Assembly (NCBI GenBank): GCA_947564765.1
Contig: CANODN010000008.1
Location: 1-21,031, forward strand
DNA length: 21,031 nucleotides
Reading direction: 5' to 3'
Origin: an uncultured Roseburia sp.
Lineage (GTDB): Bacteria; Bacillota; Clostridia; Lachnospirales; Lachnospiraceae
Position numbers and translations under genes: made by a program. Positions 7,800 to 16,016 of this stretch are shown in pieces. The number at the start of each line of letters is the position of its first letter. Positions within the stretch are counted from its first letter, which is position 1. The notes beneath the pieces were generated by a model. The model was not told the origin of the DNA, ran no database searches, and saw nothing but the letters and a program-made list of their open reading frames with translations.

Positions 7800-9158
7800 T
7801 TACAGAAACAGTCCCTGTATAATAATCACAACAATGAGAACCGGCAGCACAAACTGGAAGTAAGGTTTCAGTACCTTTGAATATTTAAGGCCCTCTCCTT
7901 CATTACATTCTTCATAGTACTTATCAAAGCCCCAACCAAATTTTGTGACACAGAACAAAAGATATATCAAAGATCCGATGGGAAGGAGCAGATTGCTGAC
8001 GATAAAATCCTCGCTGTCTAACACATCCCGTCCTCCGATCAAATGCAAATCGCTCCACACATTATAGCCCAGTACACAGGGCAGACTTGCGAGCAATACA
8101 ATCACCCCGTTTATCAGAACTGCTTTTTTCCTGTCAATTCCAAACATATCCACGGCAAACGAAATCAGATTTTCAAAAACAGCGATAACCGTTGAAAAGC
8201 TGGCAAACGTCATAAACAAAAAGAACAGCGTTCCCCAGATACGGCCTCCGGCCATATTTACAAACACGTTGGGAAGCGTCGCAAATATCAGAGACGGCCC
8301 TGCATCCGGCTGCACCCCGTAGGAAAAACAGGCCGGAAAGATAATCAGACCGGACATAATCGCCACAAAGGTATCAAGCCCACAGATCCGAAGTGCCTCG
8401 CCCGGCAGCGTATGCTCCTTTGTCATGTAGCTTCCGAATATTTCCATCGCTGCGATTCCAAGACTTAAGGTGAAGAATGCCTGATTCATCGCTTCGGTAA
8501 TCACATTGGCAAGTCCTACAGCCTTTACCTTTTCTATACTTGGAACAAGATAAAAGGAAATTCCTTCCGCTGCTCCCGATAAAAGCAAGCTATGTACTGC
8601 CAGTACCACGATCAAGATTAAAAGCGCAGACATCATAAATTTGCTGATTTTCTCAAGTCCGTTCTGTAAACCTCTGGAACACACAAAGAACCCTAAGACA
8701 ACCGTGATGGCCATCCAGATGCCCATCTCTACGGGCGAAGCTAAAAGCTCTGAAAATACAGCTCCCACTTCCTCGGCTCCCATAGAGGGCTGAAACGTCC
8801 CTGCTGCAAATTTAAAAAAGTAGCTGAACATCCAGCCTGAAACGGTTGTGTAATACATCATTAACATATAGCATCCAAAGATACAGAACCACCCGTGGAT
8901 ATGCCATTTACTGCCCGGTTTTTCCAATGCCTTATATCCAAGCACGGCGCTCTTTCTGCTGGCACGTCCCACAGCCAGCTCCATCGTAAGCACCGGCATC
9001 CCCATAACAGCTAAAAATACCAAATACAAAAGCACAAAGATGCCTCCGCCGTTCTGCCCCGCCACAAAGGGGAATCTCCATACATTTCCAATTCCGATTG
9101 CACATCCCGCGCTGACTAACAGAAATCCCAGACGTGATTTAAAACCTTCTCTTTTCAT
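7800..9158 (-). CDS. Sodium-dependent symporter of the NSS (SNF/LeuT) family
   Basis: This is a 452-residue membrane protein with about 11-12 helices, the size of bacterial NSS proteins. The first helix carries the family signature SRLGFLLVSAGCAIGIGNVWRF: the unwound GIGNVWRFP segment forms the sodium and substrate sites in LeuT. FVAGQNGGGIFVLLYL and MPVLTMELAVGR follow, both characteristic. Members take up amino acids (Trp, Tyr, Leu, Ala) with sodium; the substrate cannot be decided here. It stands alone, with its own promoter upstream and an unrelated terminator just beyond that promoter. Its ribosome binding site is weak (AGAGAGAAG, seven bases before ATG). Confidence 0.93.
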   Translation of the reverse strand: MKREGFKSRLGFLLVSAGCAIGIGNVWRFPFVAGQNGGGIFVLLYLVFLAVMGMPVLTMELAVGRASRKSAVLGYKALEKPGSKWHIHGWFCIFGCYMLMMYYTTVSGWMFSYFFKFAAGTFQPSMGAEEVGAVFSELLASPVEMGIWMAITVVLGFFVCSRGLQNGLEKISKFMMSALLILIVVLAVHSLLLSGAAEGISFYLVPSIEKVKAVGLANVITEAMNQAFFTLSLGIAAMEIFGSYMTKEHTLPGEALRICGLDTFVAIMSGLIIFPACFSYGVQPDAGPSLIFATLPNVFVNMAGGRIWGTLFFLFMTFASFSTVIAVFENLISFAVDMFGIDRKKAVLINGVIVLLASLPCVLGYNVWSDLHLIGGRDVLDSEDFIVSNLLLPIGSLIYLLFCVTKFGWGFDKYYEECNEGEGLKYSKVLKPYFQFVLPVLIVVIIIQGLFL

Positions 9159-9201
9159 AAATAATCTTCTCTCTCTTTCCTTTTAATATACGCATGGGAT
9201 T

Positions 9202-9230
9202 ATTATAACATTATACCTCCAAATTAACTA
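9202..9230 (-). promoter_or_regulatory. Probable extended -10 promoter of the NSS transporter
   Basis: Minus-strand TATAAT (9207-9202) is preceded by TGT (9210-9208). The -35 at 17 bp (TAGTTA, 9230-9225) is poor, so it depends on the extended -10. A second TATAAT lies 11 bases upstream at 9218-9213. Transcription would begin about 35 bases before the ATG. Confidence 0.55.
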
Positions 9231-9258
9231 TTACTTTTTCTATTTTCTGCTGCCGGCC

Positions 9259-9292
9259 AAAAAAATCCTCCGCACTGTTTCACAATGCGGAG
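9259..9292 (-). terminator. Intrinsic terminator of the SPOCS-LysM gene
   Basis: Minus-strand stem CTCCGCA/TGCGGAG (9292-9286 with 9274-9268), with an inner TGT/ACA extension, followed by a T-rich run (9266-9259 region, seven T at 9265-9259). It lies about 45 bases after the gene's stop codon. Confidence 0.85.
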
Positions 9293-9337
9293 AAATTTCT
9301 TAATCTAATCGTATACGTATCAAGCCCGAAAACTTAT

Positions 9338-10897
9338 TTATCCCACCGTCTTAATAATCAATAACTTTTCTCCCGGCTTCACAAACTGACTGGACAGGTG
9401 ATTCACTTCCACCAGATTTTCGATTGTCGTATGATGTTCCTTGGCAATTCCAAACAACCGATCTCCGGCTTTTACAATATACCCCACAATGCCGGGACTT
9501 TGCTGCAGTAAGTCAAGATCCAGCTCTGCTTCTTCTATTTCCGTTATGATCTGTTTCTCCTGCTGTTCAAATGCCAGCAGATTCAAAGAAAGAATTGCCT
9601 TTACATCAACAGTTCGATTGTCCGCCAGTACCGTTGTCACCTGATCAATTCCTCCATCGATCTGGATTTTTACCGGATTTTCTGCTTTTGGCATTTCAAT
9701 AGTCTGGGAAAAAGGAAGAAAGGCCCGAACAGAACCCACCGGCATAGACTCATCCGAGGTTAAATATACAAGCTCTACCGTCAGGATTCCCTCCACCAGC
9801 ACGCCGTCCTCCTGCACGGTTGTCTGCTCAACCGCCAGCTTTTCTTCATTGATGCAGATCTGCAGAATATCTTCCTTGGTATCATCGATTTCGATCTTAT
9901 CCGAAACACGGCATTTTGCATCATTTTTAACCAGAAGCCTTTCAAAATATGCATTCTGAAATTTCGGCATTACCTGCCGGTCAAGGGCATAAATATCCGA
10001 TATCATTTCCAGCTTATCTTCTTTCCAGAGACAAATTGAGAGATTGACGACCATTTCCAGAAGAATATTTCGCTCCTCTCCATCCTCATCCTGCTGGATT
10101 TCCAGATTGGACTGGGCCGGCTCCGCCGATACCCGGTAGATCAGATCCTCCTCACAGGTATTACATTCCACGCTGCCCTGCACCGGAACGGTCGTTTCAA
10201 ACCATTGCAGCCGTTCCTCTTCTTCAATTCCCAAATAGAGTACATAAATCAGCGCCTCTCCGCTTACCTCGATCTCACCGTTTTTCAAACGGCTGTTTAT
10301 ACCCCTCAGCTCCACGCTGCTCCAGAGAATTTCTTCCATATTCGGCTTATTGGACGAAAGCGACAGCTCCTTGCGGATTCTTAAGGTATCTTTTTTATCC
10401 GTAATAAGCTCCAGAATATCCAATTGCTCTTTTTCAATCTCGCAGTTTTTTTCTTCTTTGATTCCTGTAAGTACGGATGCTTCTTCCGGTTTTTCCGCTA
10501 CGGCACGAAATTCCACCAGTGAACGGATGCTCAGCTTCCTTGAATTGATTACACTGACGGAAATATCTTCAATCCGCCCTTCTACTTTGACCGGATCTAA
10601 CTCCTGCGCTTCATCTATACTCAGGCTTTCCTGAAACGGGATTTCTCCTTTCAGACTGTTAATCTTCCCGTTATCCAAATCCGTGCGGTATAAAATATGA
10701 AACTCCAAGATCCCTTTGAACCAGATGTGCCCGTTATTGACATGGACTTCTTCAAAATGAACTGTTCCCTTTTCCCGGATCACTTTTGTTAAATCCGGTT
10801 TAAAATCCGGCAGATTATAATCATCATCCAATGTAACCTGGCTGAAGGCCCGGCCGATCTCTTTATTCTTGTGCAGAGTCTGTCTTTCTAATTCCAC
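9338..10897 (-). CDS. SPOCS (DUF3794)-LysM protein, SipL-like
   Basis: The 519-residue protein starts VELERQTLHKNKEIGRAFSQ (GTG read as Met), the usual opening of clostridial DUF3794/LysM proteins. Three SPOCS-type beta-rich segments can be made out (about 45-155, 190-320 and 340-460). A C-terminal LysM follows (about 473-516: YIVKAGDRLFGIAKEH, VNHLSSQFVKPGEKL). SipL of Clostridioides difficile has this layout and tethers the basement coat protein SpoIVA to the forespore surface, so a mother-cell spore-coat role is inferred. An in-frame ATG at 10981 would add 28 residues but overlaps the veg stop. The GTG at 10897 has GGAGG eight bases upstream and gives the family N-terminus, so it was chosen. 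That GGAGG lies in the arm of a long hairpin. Confidence 0.88.
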   Translation of the reverse strand: MELERQTLHKNKEIGRAFSQVTLDDDYNLPDFKPDLTKVIREKGTVHFEEVHVNNGHIWFKGILEFHILYRTDLDNGKINSLKGEIPFQESLSIDEAQELDPVKVEGRIEDISVSVINSRKLSIRSLVEFRAVAEKPEEASVLTGIKEEKNCEIEKEQLDILELITDKKDTLRIRKELSLSSNKPNMEEILWSSVELRGINSRLKNGEIEVSGEALIYVLYLGIEEEERLQWFETTVPVQGSVECNTCEEDLIYRVSAEPAQSNLEIQQDEDGEERNILLEMVVNLSICLWKEDKLEMISDIYALDRQVMPKFQNAYFERLLVKNDAKCRVSDKIEIDDTKEDILQICINEEKLAVEQTTVQEDGVLVEGILTVELVYLTSDESMPVGSVRAFLPFSQTIEMPKAENPVKIQIDGGIDQVTTVLADNRTVDVKAILSLNLLAFEQQEKQIITEIEEAELDLDLLQQSPGIVGYIVKAGDRLFGIAKEHHTTIENLVEVNHLSSQFVKPGEKLLIIKTVG

Positions 10898-10961
10898 AAA
10901 AAATCCTCCGTTCTGAATTATGTACTGTAACTTTGTACTATACATATTCAAAACGGAGGAT
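10898..10961 (-). promoter_or_regulatory. Long terminator-like hairpin enclosing the ribosome binding site of the SPOCS-LysM gene
   Basis: Arms 10961-10946 and 10918-10903 (minus strand) pair over 16 positions, one as a G-U wobble. After a single bulged base the stem continues through 10945-10936 with 10929-10920 (8 of 10 Watson-Crick, one wobble), leaving a six-base loop. Six T follow at 10903-10898, as in an intrinsic terminator. The 3' arm contains GGAGG (10909-10905), the ribosome binding site for the GTG at 10897. The hairpin begins 13 bases after the veg stop. Transcripts entering from veg should therefore terminate here or have the site masked. Inside the loop side, GTATAGT (10943-10937), 14 bp, then CATAATTC (10922-10915) partly match the sigma-E pattern. 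Confidence 0.75.
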
Positions 10962-10974
10962 ATATATTCCTTAT

Positions 10975-11217
10975 TTAGCAAAGCTTCATTCGTATTTCTC
11001 TTGTGATAATATCCGTATAGCTGAACGATAATAATTGCGGCGGATTCACTGCATTGGTATCCTCTACCAGAATGGTAAATACACTTGGATATGCATTCTG
11101 TATCACACCCTGCTGAATATCTATTTTATTTCTTCCTCTATCCAGTTGAATCATTACCCTGCTTCCACACTGCTGGTGTACTGATGCACGTACTTTGTTG
11201 ATGTCTTCCTGTTGCAT
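10975..11217 (-). CDS. veg: Veg protein
   Basis: An 80-residue protein of the Veg family, conserved in Firmicutes and strongly expressed in vegetative Bacillus subtilis, where it has been linked to biofilm gene control. The fold is a small Sm-like beta barrel. The sequence keeps the family features: INKVRASVHQQCGSRV, LDRGRNKI, GVIQNAYPSVFTI and LSFSYTDIITREI. An upstream in-frame ATG at 11304 would add 29 residues but would place the start inside the -35 of the gene's own promoter. The ATG at 11217 has GGGAGG seven bases before it and gives the usual family length. Confidence 0.95.
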   Translation of the reverse strand: MQQEDINKVRASVHQQCGSRVMIQLDRGRNKIDIQQGVIQNAYPSVFTILVEDTNAVNPPQLLSFSYTDIITREIRMKLC

Positions 11218-11275
11218 TCTTTTACCTCCCTTTTCTGTGGCTGCTGATGCATGAGTTGTCTGGTTTAACCTGATT

Positions 11276-11304
11276 AGTATAACACAGCAGAAATGGAATG
11301 TCAA
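11276..11304 (-). promoter_or_regulatory. Strong sigma-A promoter of veg
   Basis: Minus-strand consensus -35 TTGACA (11304-11299), 17-bp spacer, -10 TATACT (11281-11276) preceded by TGT, so also an extended -10. Transcription would start near 11269, leaving a ~50-base leader. The -35 begins only four bases after the stop codon of the upstream esterase gene. Such strength matches the heavy expression known for veg. Confidence 0.92.
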
Positions 11305-11308
11305 AACT

Positions 11309-14300
11309 TTATTTTTTTCGGATTACGGCACTCTTACTCTGACCTTTTTTCGCTAGCTTTTTCACATATGCTCTATATTTTGCCTTCGGCACTGTAATTT
11401 TCAGCTTTGCATGTGTCCCCTTAAATGCATTTTTTCCAACGGATTTTAAAGCTTTGCTCTTAATGCTGATGCTCTTAAGATTTTTATCTTTCAGAAATGC
11501 TTTCTTTCCGATCTCTGTCAGCCTTGTACTTTGTACCACAACCTTTTTCAGTTTTGCACATTTAGCAAATGCCTGATCGCCTATTTTCTCAACATTTTTA
11601 CCTATTTGCACACTGGAGGCATTTTTATGATTCATAAAAGCCTTTGCTCCAATCGCTGTGATCTCATAATAGGTCCCATCTGCAAGCTTTACCTGGTCTC
11701 CTATGATAATTCTACTGAGGTTTGCATTTGTTGTTCCGGTTACCGTCACGGTCTTCTTCGCAAGACTGGTTACCAGATACCGATAAGAATTCTCTGTATA
11801 GGTACAATTCTGCTCTACTCTCGGTGGCGGAGGACAAATCGTCGGCGGAAATAACACTTTGTTCTCCGCTATTATCAAATCAGCAAATGCCTCTCTCAGC
11901 TCTTCCACGGAAGCAGCTTCATCCGCCGCCACGCGCTCTGCCTCACCGTATATCACAGTAAATGCATCCCAGTCTTCTTTTTTACACTCGTATGGTTCTC
12001 CGGCATCTAAAGTTTTCTTTGCATTCCCAAGCGCTGTTTTCAAATCTTCCCTTGCCTGTATCAAAGCCTCTGCAAACGAAGTCTGTGCCTGCACTTTTGC
12101 AAGCCGGATTGCCGTAAGTGCTTCTTCGATCTGATCGATTGTCATGGAAGCGCCATCTGCATATTTCTCTTCCACAGCTTTGATCGCCGCTTCATATGCC
12201 TCCCGAACCTCAGAAGGATAAGAAGTCATATCAAATTCTTTTGCTGCCTTGAGGCTTTCTGTATATTCTTCTTTTTCCTCCTCTGTCGCCGTTGTATCTG
12301 TTTCCTGCGACAGAGTTGCAGCAAATGTAATTTCTTTGCTGTTTGCTGCATCTGTTCCGGTAACGGTTACCGTATATGTTTTGTCGGTATCCAGACCGCT
12401 GACAGCAACAATTCCTTCTGCATCATATTCTGCTGTTTTTGAAATGCTTCGGCCATCCGCTGTCAATGTAAGCGTTACATTTCTCAATCCGTTTGCATAG
12501 CCGGACAATGCTCGCATCTCAAAACTTGCACGGCTTCTTTTCTGAACCACAGGAGCCGCTATATCGGAAGTATCTGTCCATTCATTTAAGTTATACTGAT
12601 AATTGGCAAGTTCTGATGCCGGAACATAAAGACCAAGCTCTTTGATAATCTGCTGGAACATAGCCAGATTGCCTCTTCCGTTGGGATGGATGCCGTCATT
12701 ATTCCGGTTCGCAAGCCAGCTGTAAGTTCCTCTTATTGTAATATTGTCATTTCTCACCGTATCACGATACTCTCTCCAGCCCTGAAGATGGTCCACAACC
12801 GCAATATTCAGTCCCTGAATTTCCTCCCTCATATCTGCGGCAATATTCTTAATTTCCGCAAATTTATCTTCGAATCCTGCATGCTCACTCAACTGTCCCG
12901 CCATATCACAGGGGACACGCAGTACAACACTGGCATCCGGATTTGTCTTATAAATCTCTCGTATCAATTCTTTATAACGATCTGCATACTGTTCTACCGT
13001 AATACTGGCTTGAGCGGTGTTCTCAAATCCATGGACGATATTTTCTCCTTTGACAGACGTATCATTTGTTCCAAGCATAATCATCACAACGTCCGGATGA
13101 TACCGCCTCAGCCGCGGTTCAATCTGCTCTAATGTTGTTGCAATTGTCGCATTTGTAACTCCCGTATTCAAAACGATATCATCTGCCCGTCCAATTTCAT
13201 CCAGATATTTTGCAAACAACTGGGGCACATTATCATACCCGTCTGTGATAACTCCATGGGTAATACTGTCTCCCATAAACAACCAGGTTGCCGGTGTATC
13301 GCCGGAAAGCAGATTTTGAATTTTTTCATTTACAGAAACATTCCCGTCTTCATACTCGATGCTTTCTCCTACTGCACCGTTAACAACGGTAATCTGCACC
13401 GGCCGGTAAGACTCCTTTACGCTGCCTCTGCTTACATCATATACATTGAGCCTATAGGTCTCCCCCTGCTTTAATCCTGTGATAGTAAACTCTGTTTCCC
13501 CTTCCGGGGCAGCACCTGATATGACTTCTCCATTTGCCGTCAGCGTATATTCCAGCTGTGCTGCACGTTCCGGCTCTGCATCTATGCTCACTGTAATCGT
13601 ATCTATTCCTGCAATAACGTTACGAACCTCTGCCTCTTCTCCTGATGTCGTCTGTTTTGCCACCGTATAAGAACCGTCGGAAAACTGGTTAAAGGCGTTG
13701 GTCCTTCCCACCGGAGCGCCCACTTCCCTTTGCAGCTTTGTCGCAATCGCCTGATGCCCCGCCGGTTTCAAACTGCCGTCTTCATTTATATTTGCGCTTT
13801 CAAGACCGCTAAGATCAATGACCTTGAACTTATTACCTGCAACTTCCTGAATTGCTTCCGTATAACGCACCACATTTTCCTGATCCGCTTCCTCTAAAGC
13901 CGGATAAGGCGTCAATATCAGCGGTCTTTTATTTTCTCCCGTTACTTTATTTAAAAATGCCTGAAGATTTTCTTTGAATTCCGGTATTCCTTCTTCTCCC
14001 TTTTGATAATCCGCCGCTCCGATCATAATACCCACAGCGGAGGTTCCAAAGGACGATACCCTTGTATCATATTCCTCCAAAATCTGCGCTACATCTGCGC
14101 CCCTTTTCGCCGTGTTAAATACAAAGCGCCCACGTACTACATAAGTTCCGGATTCACGCATATCTGTCTCAAACAACCCCACCCAGTTTCTCGTCGTTCT
14201 GCTGGTTGCAAAATCTGCAACCCCTTCTGTTCCTCCGGTAAACAGCCATGTCTTGCAGGTACTTTTTGCCCACATATCAGAAAAATTCTGAAGGCTTTTA

Positions 14301-15106
14301 TCGCCCTGGGTGATCTTTTGGAGTTCTTCTTCCGTATACGCTTTATTAATCAGCGTCAGAAAATCAATCTCTCCGTTAAACGCCGCACTGTTGCAAGAAT
14401 CATTATACGCATACATACCGCCGGCAATCTCAAATTTCGTATATGCATCTGTATTCTGGTTAAATCCGACAGCCGCAGTTTCTCCCCATGATTTCAAATA
14501 GAGATCTGATCCTCCGTCTACTACCATACGGACATTTCCTGCCTGCAGTCCCATAGAAGGCAGAAAACTGATTGCCAATGTATGATAATTTCCATCTGCA
14601 AATCCCGAGCCAAAAGAACCCTTCATTCCCGGTGCAGCAACGCCGCTGCCATCTACACTGCGCAGGATGATACGCAGCTCTCCGCCCTTCAATGCAACAA
14701 TCATATTCTTGCCGTTACCGGTTGTACTTGTACCTGCCCCAAACAGCAGTCCATTCGGATTTGTCGTTTTAAAACGAATCACCACGGTCTGGTCATCTGT
14801 TCCATCTTTTAAATTATTCAACACCTGAATATAATGCCTGTCGGCGGTATCCTCAGAATAATCCAGCCCGCTGCCGGCAAACGGCGTGTCAAAGTCAATA
14901 TCAAATCCTTTCTTTTCACTGCCTGCGTAGCTTGCCGCCGCTTCTTCCCGCACGGACTGCAGCGTAACTTCCTCCACACGGTCCCCTGCTTCCTCTGCAG
15001 CCTTCACATTCGTAGTCATCTGTCCCGGCAATCCGTTCGCCGTAAGCACAGCCGCCATAAGCGCAAACGCAAACAGCCGTTTCTTTAACCCCGTCATTAA
15101 CTTCAT
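11309..15106 (-). CDS. Secreted multidomain SGNH esterase with LamG-like, pseudo-SGNH, FIVAR and BspA-like LRR regions
   Basis: This 1265-residue exported protein has a signal peptide (about 1-36, cut near VKA). A LamG/concanavalin-like carbohydrate-binding domain spans about 67-265. A first SGNH-like domain (about 284-465) has lost its catalytic residues. A beta-sandwich linker (about 480-580) precedes an intact SGNH hydrolase domain (about 600-830; S614 in GDSIT, G649, N681 in GTND, D804 and H807 in DGIHPNG). A fibronectin-like domain (about 850-935), two FIVAR-like helical units (about 945-1085), a Pro-rich hinge, and BspA-type leucine-rich repeats (about 1110-1240) with a very basic tail follow. 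No LPXTG anchor is present. The likely role is de-O-acetylation of host or plant glycans; the substrate is unknown. The ribosome binding site GAAGGGAT and a clear promoter support the start. Confidence 0.85.
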   Translation of the reverse strand: MKLMTGLKKRLFAFALMAAVLTANGLPGQMTTNVKAAEEAGDRVEEVTLQSVREEAAASYAGSEKKGFDIDFDTPFAGSGLDYSEDTADRHYIQVLNNLKDGTDDQTVVIRFKTTNPNGLLFGAGTSTTGNGKNMIVALKGGELRIILRSVDGSGVAAPGMKGSFGSGFADGNYHTLAISFLPSMGLQAGNVRMVVDGGSDLYLKSWGETAAVGFNQNTDAYTKFEIAGGMYAYNDSCNSAAFNGEIDFLTLINKAYTEEELQKITQGDKSLQNFSDMWAKSTCKTWLFTGGTEGVADFATSRTTRNWVGLFETDMRESGTYVVRGRFVFNTAKRGADVAQILEEYDTRVSSFGTSAVGIMIGAADYQKGEEGIPEFKENLQAFLNKVTGENKRPLILTPYPALEEADQENVVRYTEAIQEVAGNKFKVIDLSGLESANINEDGSLKPAGHQAIATKLQREVGAPVGRTNAFNQFSDGSYTVAKQTTSGEEAEVRNVIAGIDTITVSIDAEPERAAQLEYTLTANGEVISGAAPEGETEFTITGLKQGETYRLNVYDVSRGSVKESYRPVQITVVNGAVGESIEYEDGNVSVNEKIQNLLSGDTPATWLFMGDSITHGVITDGYDNVPQLFAKYLDEIGRADDIVLNTGVTNATIATTLEQIEPRLRRYHPDVVMIMLGTNDTSVKGENIVHGFENTAQASITVEQYADRYKELIREIYKTNPDASVVLRVPCDMAGQLSEHAGFEDKFAEIKNIAADMREEIQGLNIAVVDHLQGWREYRDTVRNDNITIRGTYSWLANRNNDGIHPNGRGNLAMFQQIIKELGLYVPASELANYQYNLNEWTDTSDIAAPVVQKRSRASFEMRALSGYANGLRNVTLTLTADGRSISKTAEYDAEGIVAVSGLDTDKTYTVTVTGTDAANSKEITFAATLSQETDTTATEEEKEEYTESLKAAKEFDMTSYPSEVREAYEAAIKAVEEKYADGASMTIDQIEEALTAIRLAKVQAQTSFAEALIQAREDLKTALGNAKKTLDAGEPYECKKEDWDAFTVIYGEAERVAADEAASVEELREAFADLIIAENKVLFPPTICPPPPRVEQNCTYTENSYRYLVTSLAKKTVTVTGTTNANLSRIIIGDQVKLADGTYYEITAIGAKAFMNHKNASSVQIGKNVEKIGDQAFAKCAKLKKVVVQSTRLTEIGKKAFLKDKNLKSISIKSKALKSVGKNAFKGTHAKLKITVPKAKYRAYVKKLAKKGQSKSAVIRKK

Positions 15107-15128
15107 CTCTTATCCCTTCTCCTTCCCC

Positions 15129-15157
15129 ATTATTCTATTAAAAACATACAATATCAA
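15129..15157 (-). promoter_or_regulatory. Sigma-A promoter of the secreted esterase gene
   Basis: Minus-strand -35 TTGATA (15157-15152), 17-bp spacer, -10 AATAAT (15134-15129). The start point near 15122 gives a very short leader that still includes the ribosome binding site. A perfect 12-bp palindrome, ACAAAATTTTGT (15171-15182), sits 13 bases upstream of the -35 and could be an operator. Confidence 0.65.
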
Positions 15158-15311
15158 TCTATATGTTAGCACAAAATTTTGTACATTTCCACAAAAATAT
15201 ATCTTCTCTGCATATATATGAGGATTGAGAAAATACGCTGTCAGCCATGATCATTTTTTGTGTGAAAAGAATGGGAAATGCGATATTTGAAAAATACTCT
15301 CATTGAAACGG

Positions 15312-15340
15312 TAGAAAAATTCTTTTTTATTTGTTATCCT
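15312..15340 (+). promoter_or_regulatory. Possible promoter of the orphan membrane protein gene
   Basis: An extended -10 TGTTATCCT (15332-15340) lies about 30 bases before the coding start, with a poor -35 at 17 bp (TAGAAA, 15312-15317). An alternative pairs TTGAAA (15303-15308) with TTTATT (15326-15331), also at 17 bp. The rest of the 265-bp divergent gap holds only this, the esterase promoter and its palindrome. Confidence 0.35.
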
Positions 15341-15371
15341 ATTAGAAATAGAAAAGAAGGGGGATTTTTAC

Positions 15372-15968
15372 ATGGCAAAAATCAAAAAACCAATTTTCAT
15401 TGTCCTTGCCGTATTGGCAGTGGCATTGCTGTTAAGTGTCCTGCAAATTGTCATTCACCGCTTCAACAATCCCGCAGATCAGCCGGGACCGGACATTGCG
15501 GGAAACGCCTGCCTGATCTGGGGAACAGGAGAGAACGAATCCGCCATTATCCCGGCGAGGGCGTCACTGACGCGCAAGCATTACGTGTTTGGTAACAATG
15601 CGGATGGCATCTGTCTAAACAGCCTGCAGATATCCGACAGAGAATTGTCAGATGCTGACACATGGATGTACTGGGCCGTGATGCAAGATGAACAGGGCGC
15701 GTCCGTTGACATTTCAGGAGATGAAGATTTTAGTTTCTTTTATTCATCGGCGGACATGGACATTTTGATTTTTGGAATTTGTGATGCTTCCCGCATTTTA
15801 GACGATGATTCCAACCCGGATCTTTCAGGCAAAAAAGCCCTCTTGGTTTTGCCTGCAGATGACGGCGCGGCCGCAAGGAGCACGATTCAAAAAGCGCGCA
15901 GTGCGGGGAAAGCAGGAGAATCGTTTCAGGAATGGCTTACCGAAAATCATCTGGAAGATTGGTTTTAA
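15372..15968 (+). CDS. Single-pass membrane protein of unknown function
   Basis: The 198-residue product is not recognised. It has a short basic N-terminus and one membrane helix (about 8-28, IFIVLAVLAVALLLSVLQIV), then an acidic soluble part that probably faces outside. That part includes an Asp-rich stretch ILDDDSNPDL and ends EWLTENHLEDWF. No lipobox or catalytic motif is visible. Expression looks real: AAGGGGG lies seven bases before the ATG, and a strong terminator follows four bases after the stop. Codon use differs from neighbouring genes, with many GCG, GGC and CGC codons (for example around 15855-15910), which hints at a different origin. It is a monocistronic plus-strand gene, divergent from the esterase and convergent with the PrcB-type gene. 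Confidence 0.7.
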   Translation: MAKIKKPIFIVLAVLAVALLLSVLQIVIHRFNNPADQPGPDIAGNACLIWGTGENESAIIPARASLTRKHYVFGNNADGICLNSLQISDRELSDADTWMYWAVMQDEQGASVDISGDEDFSFFYSSADMDILIFGICDASRILDDDSNPDLSGKKALLVLPADDGAAARSTIQKARSAGKAGESFQEWLTENHLEDWF

Positions 15969-15971
15969 TTT

Positions 15972-16016
15972 TCCGGCAATGCATAGCTCCTATGCATTGC
16001 CGGATTTGATTTTTTA
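15972..16016 (+). terminator. Strong intrinsic terminator of the orphan gene
   Basis: A perfect 15-bp stem (15972-15986 with 15990-16004) with a CTC loop is followed by ATTTGATTTTTT. The T run is only on the plus side; on the minus strand AAATTAAAACC follows, so termination of the convergent PrcB-type gene here would be weak. Confidence 0.9.

Noticed and set aside
10898..10981. 28-residue N-terminal extension of the SPOCS-LysM protein
   Set aside because: It encodes the hairpin and overlaps the veg stop codon; the GTG at 10897 has a strong ribosome binding site and the family N-terminus.
11218..11304. 29-residue N-terminal extension of Veg
   Set aside because: It would start within the -35 box of the veg promoter; the ATG at 11217 has an excellent ribosome binding site and gives the usual length.
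12686..13132. Plus-strand open frame of 148 codons antisense to the esterase gene
   Set aside because: It is the shadow of a long real gene, with no ribosome binding site or recognisable product; the same holds for the other antisense frames in 11531-15088.
15826..15855. Hairpin CAGGCAAAA/TTTTGCCTG within the orphan gene, considered as a terminator for the convergent PrcB-type gene
   Set aside because: No T run follows the stem on either strand, so it does not have terminator form.
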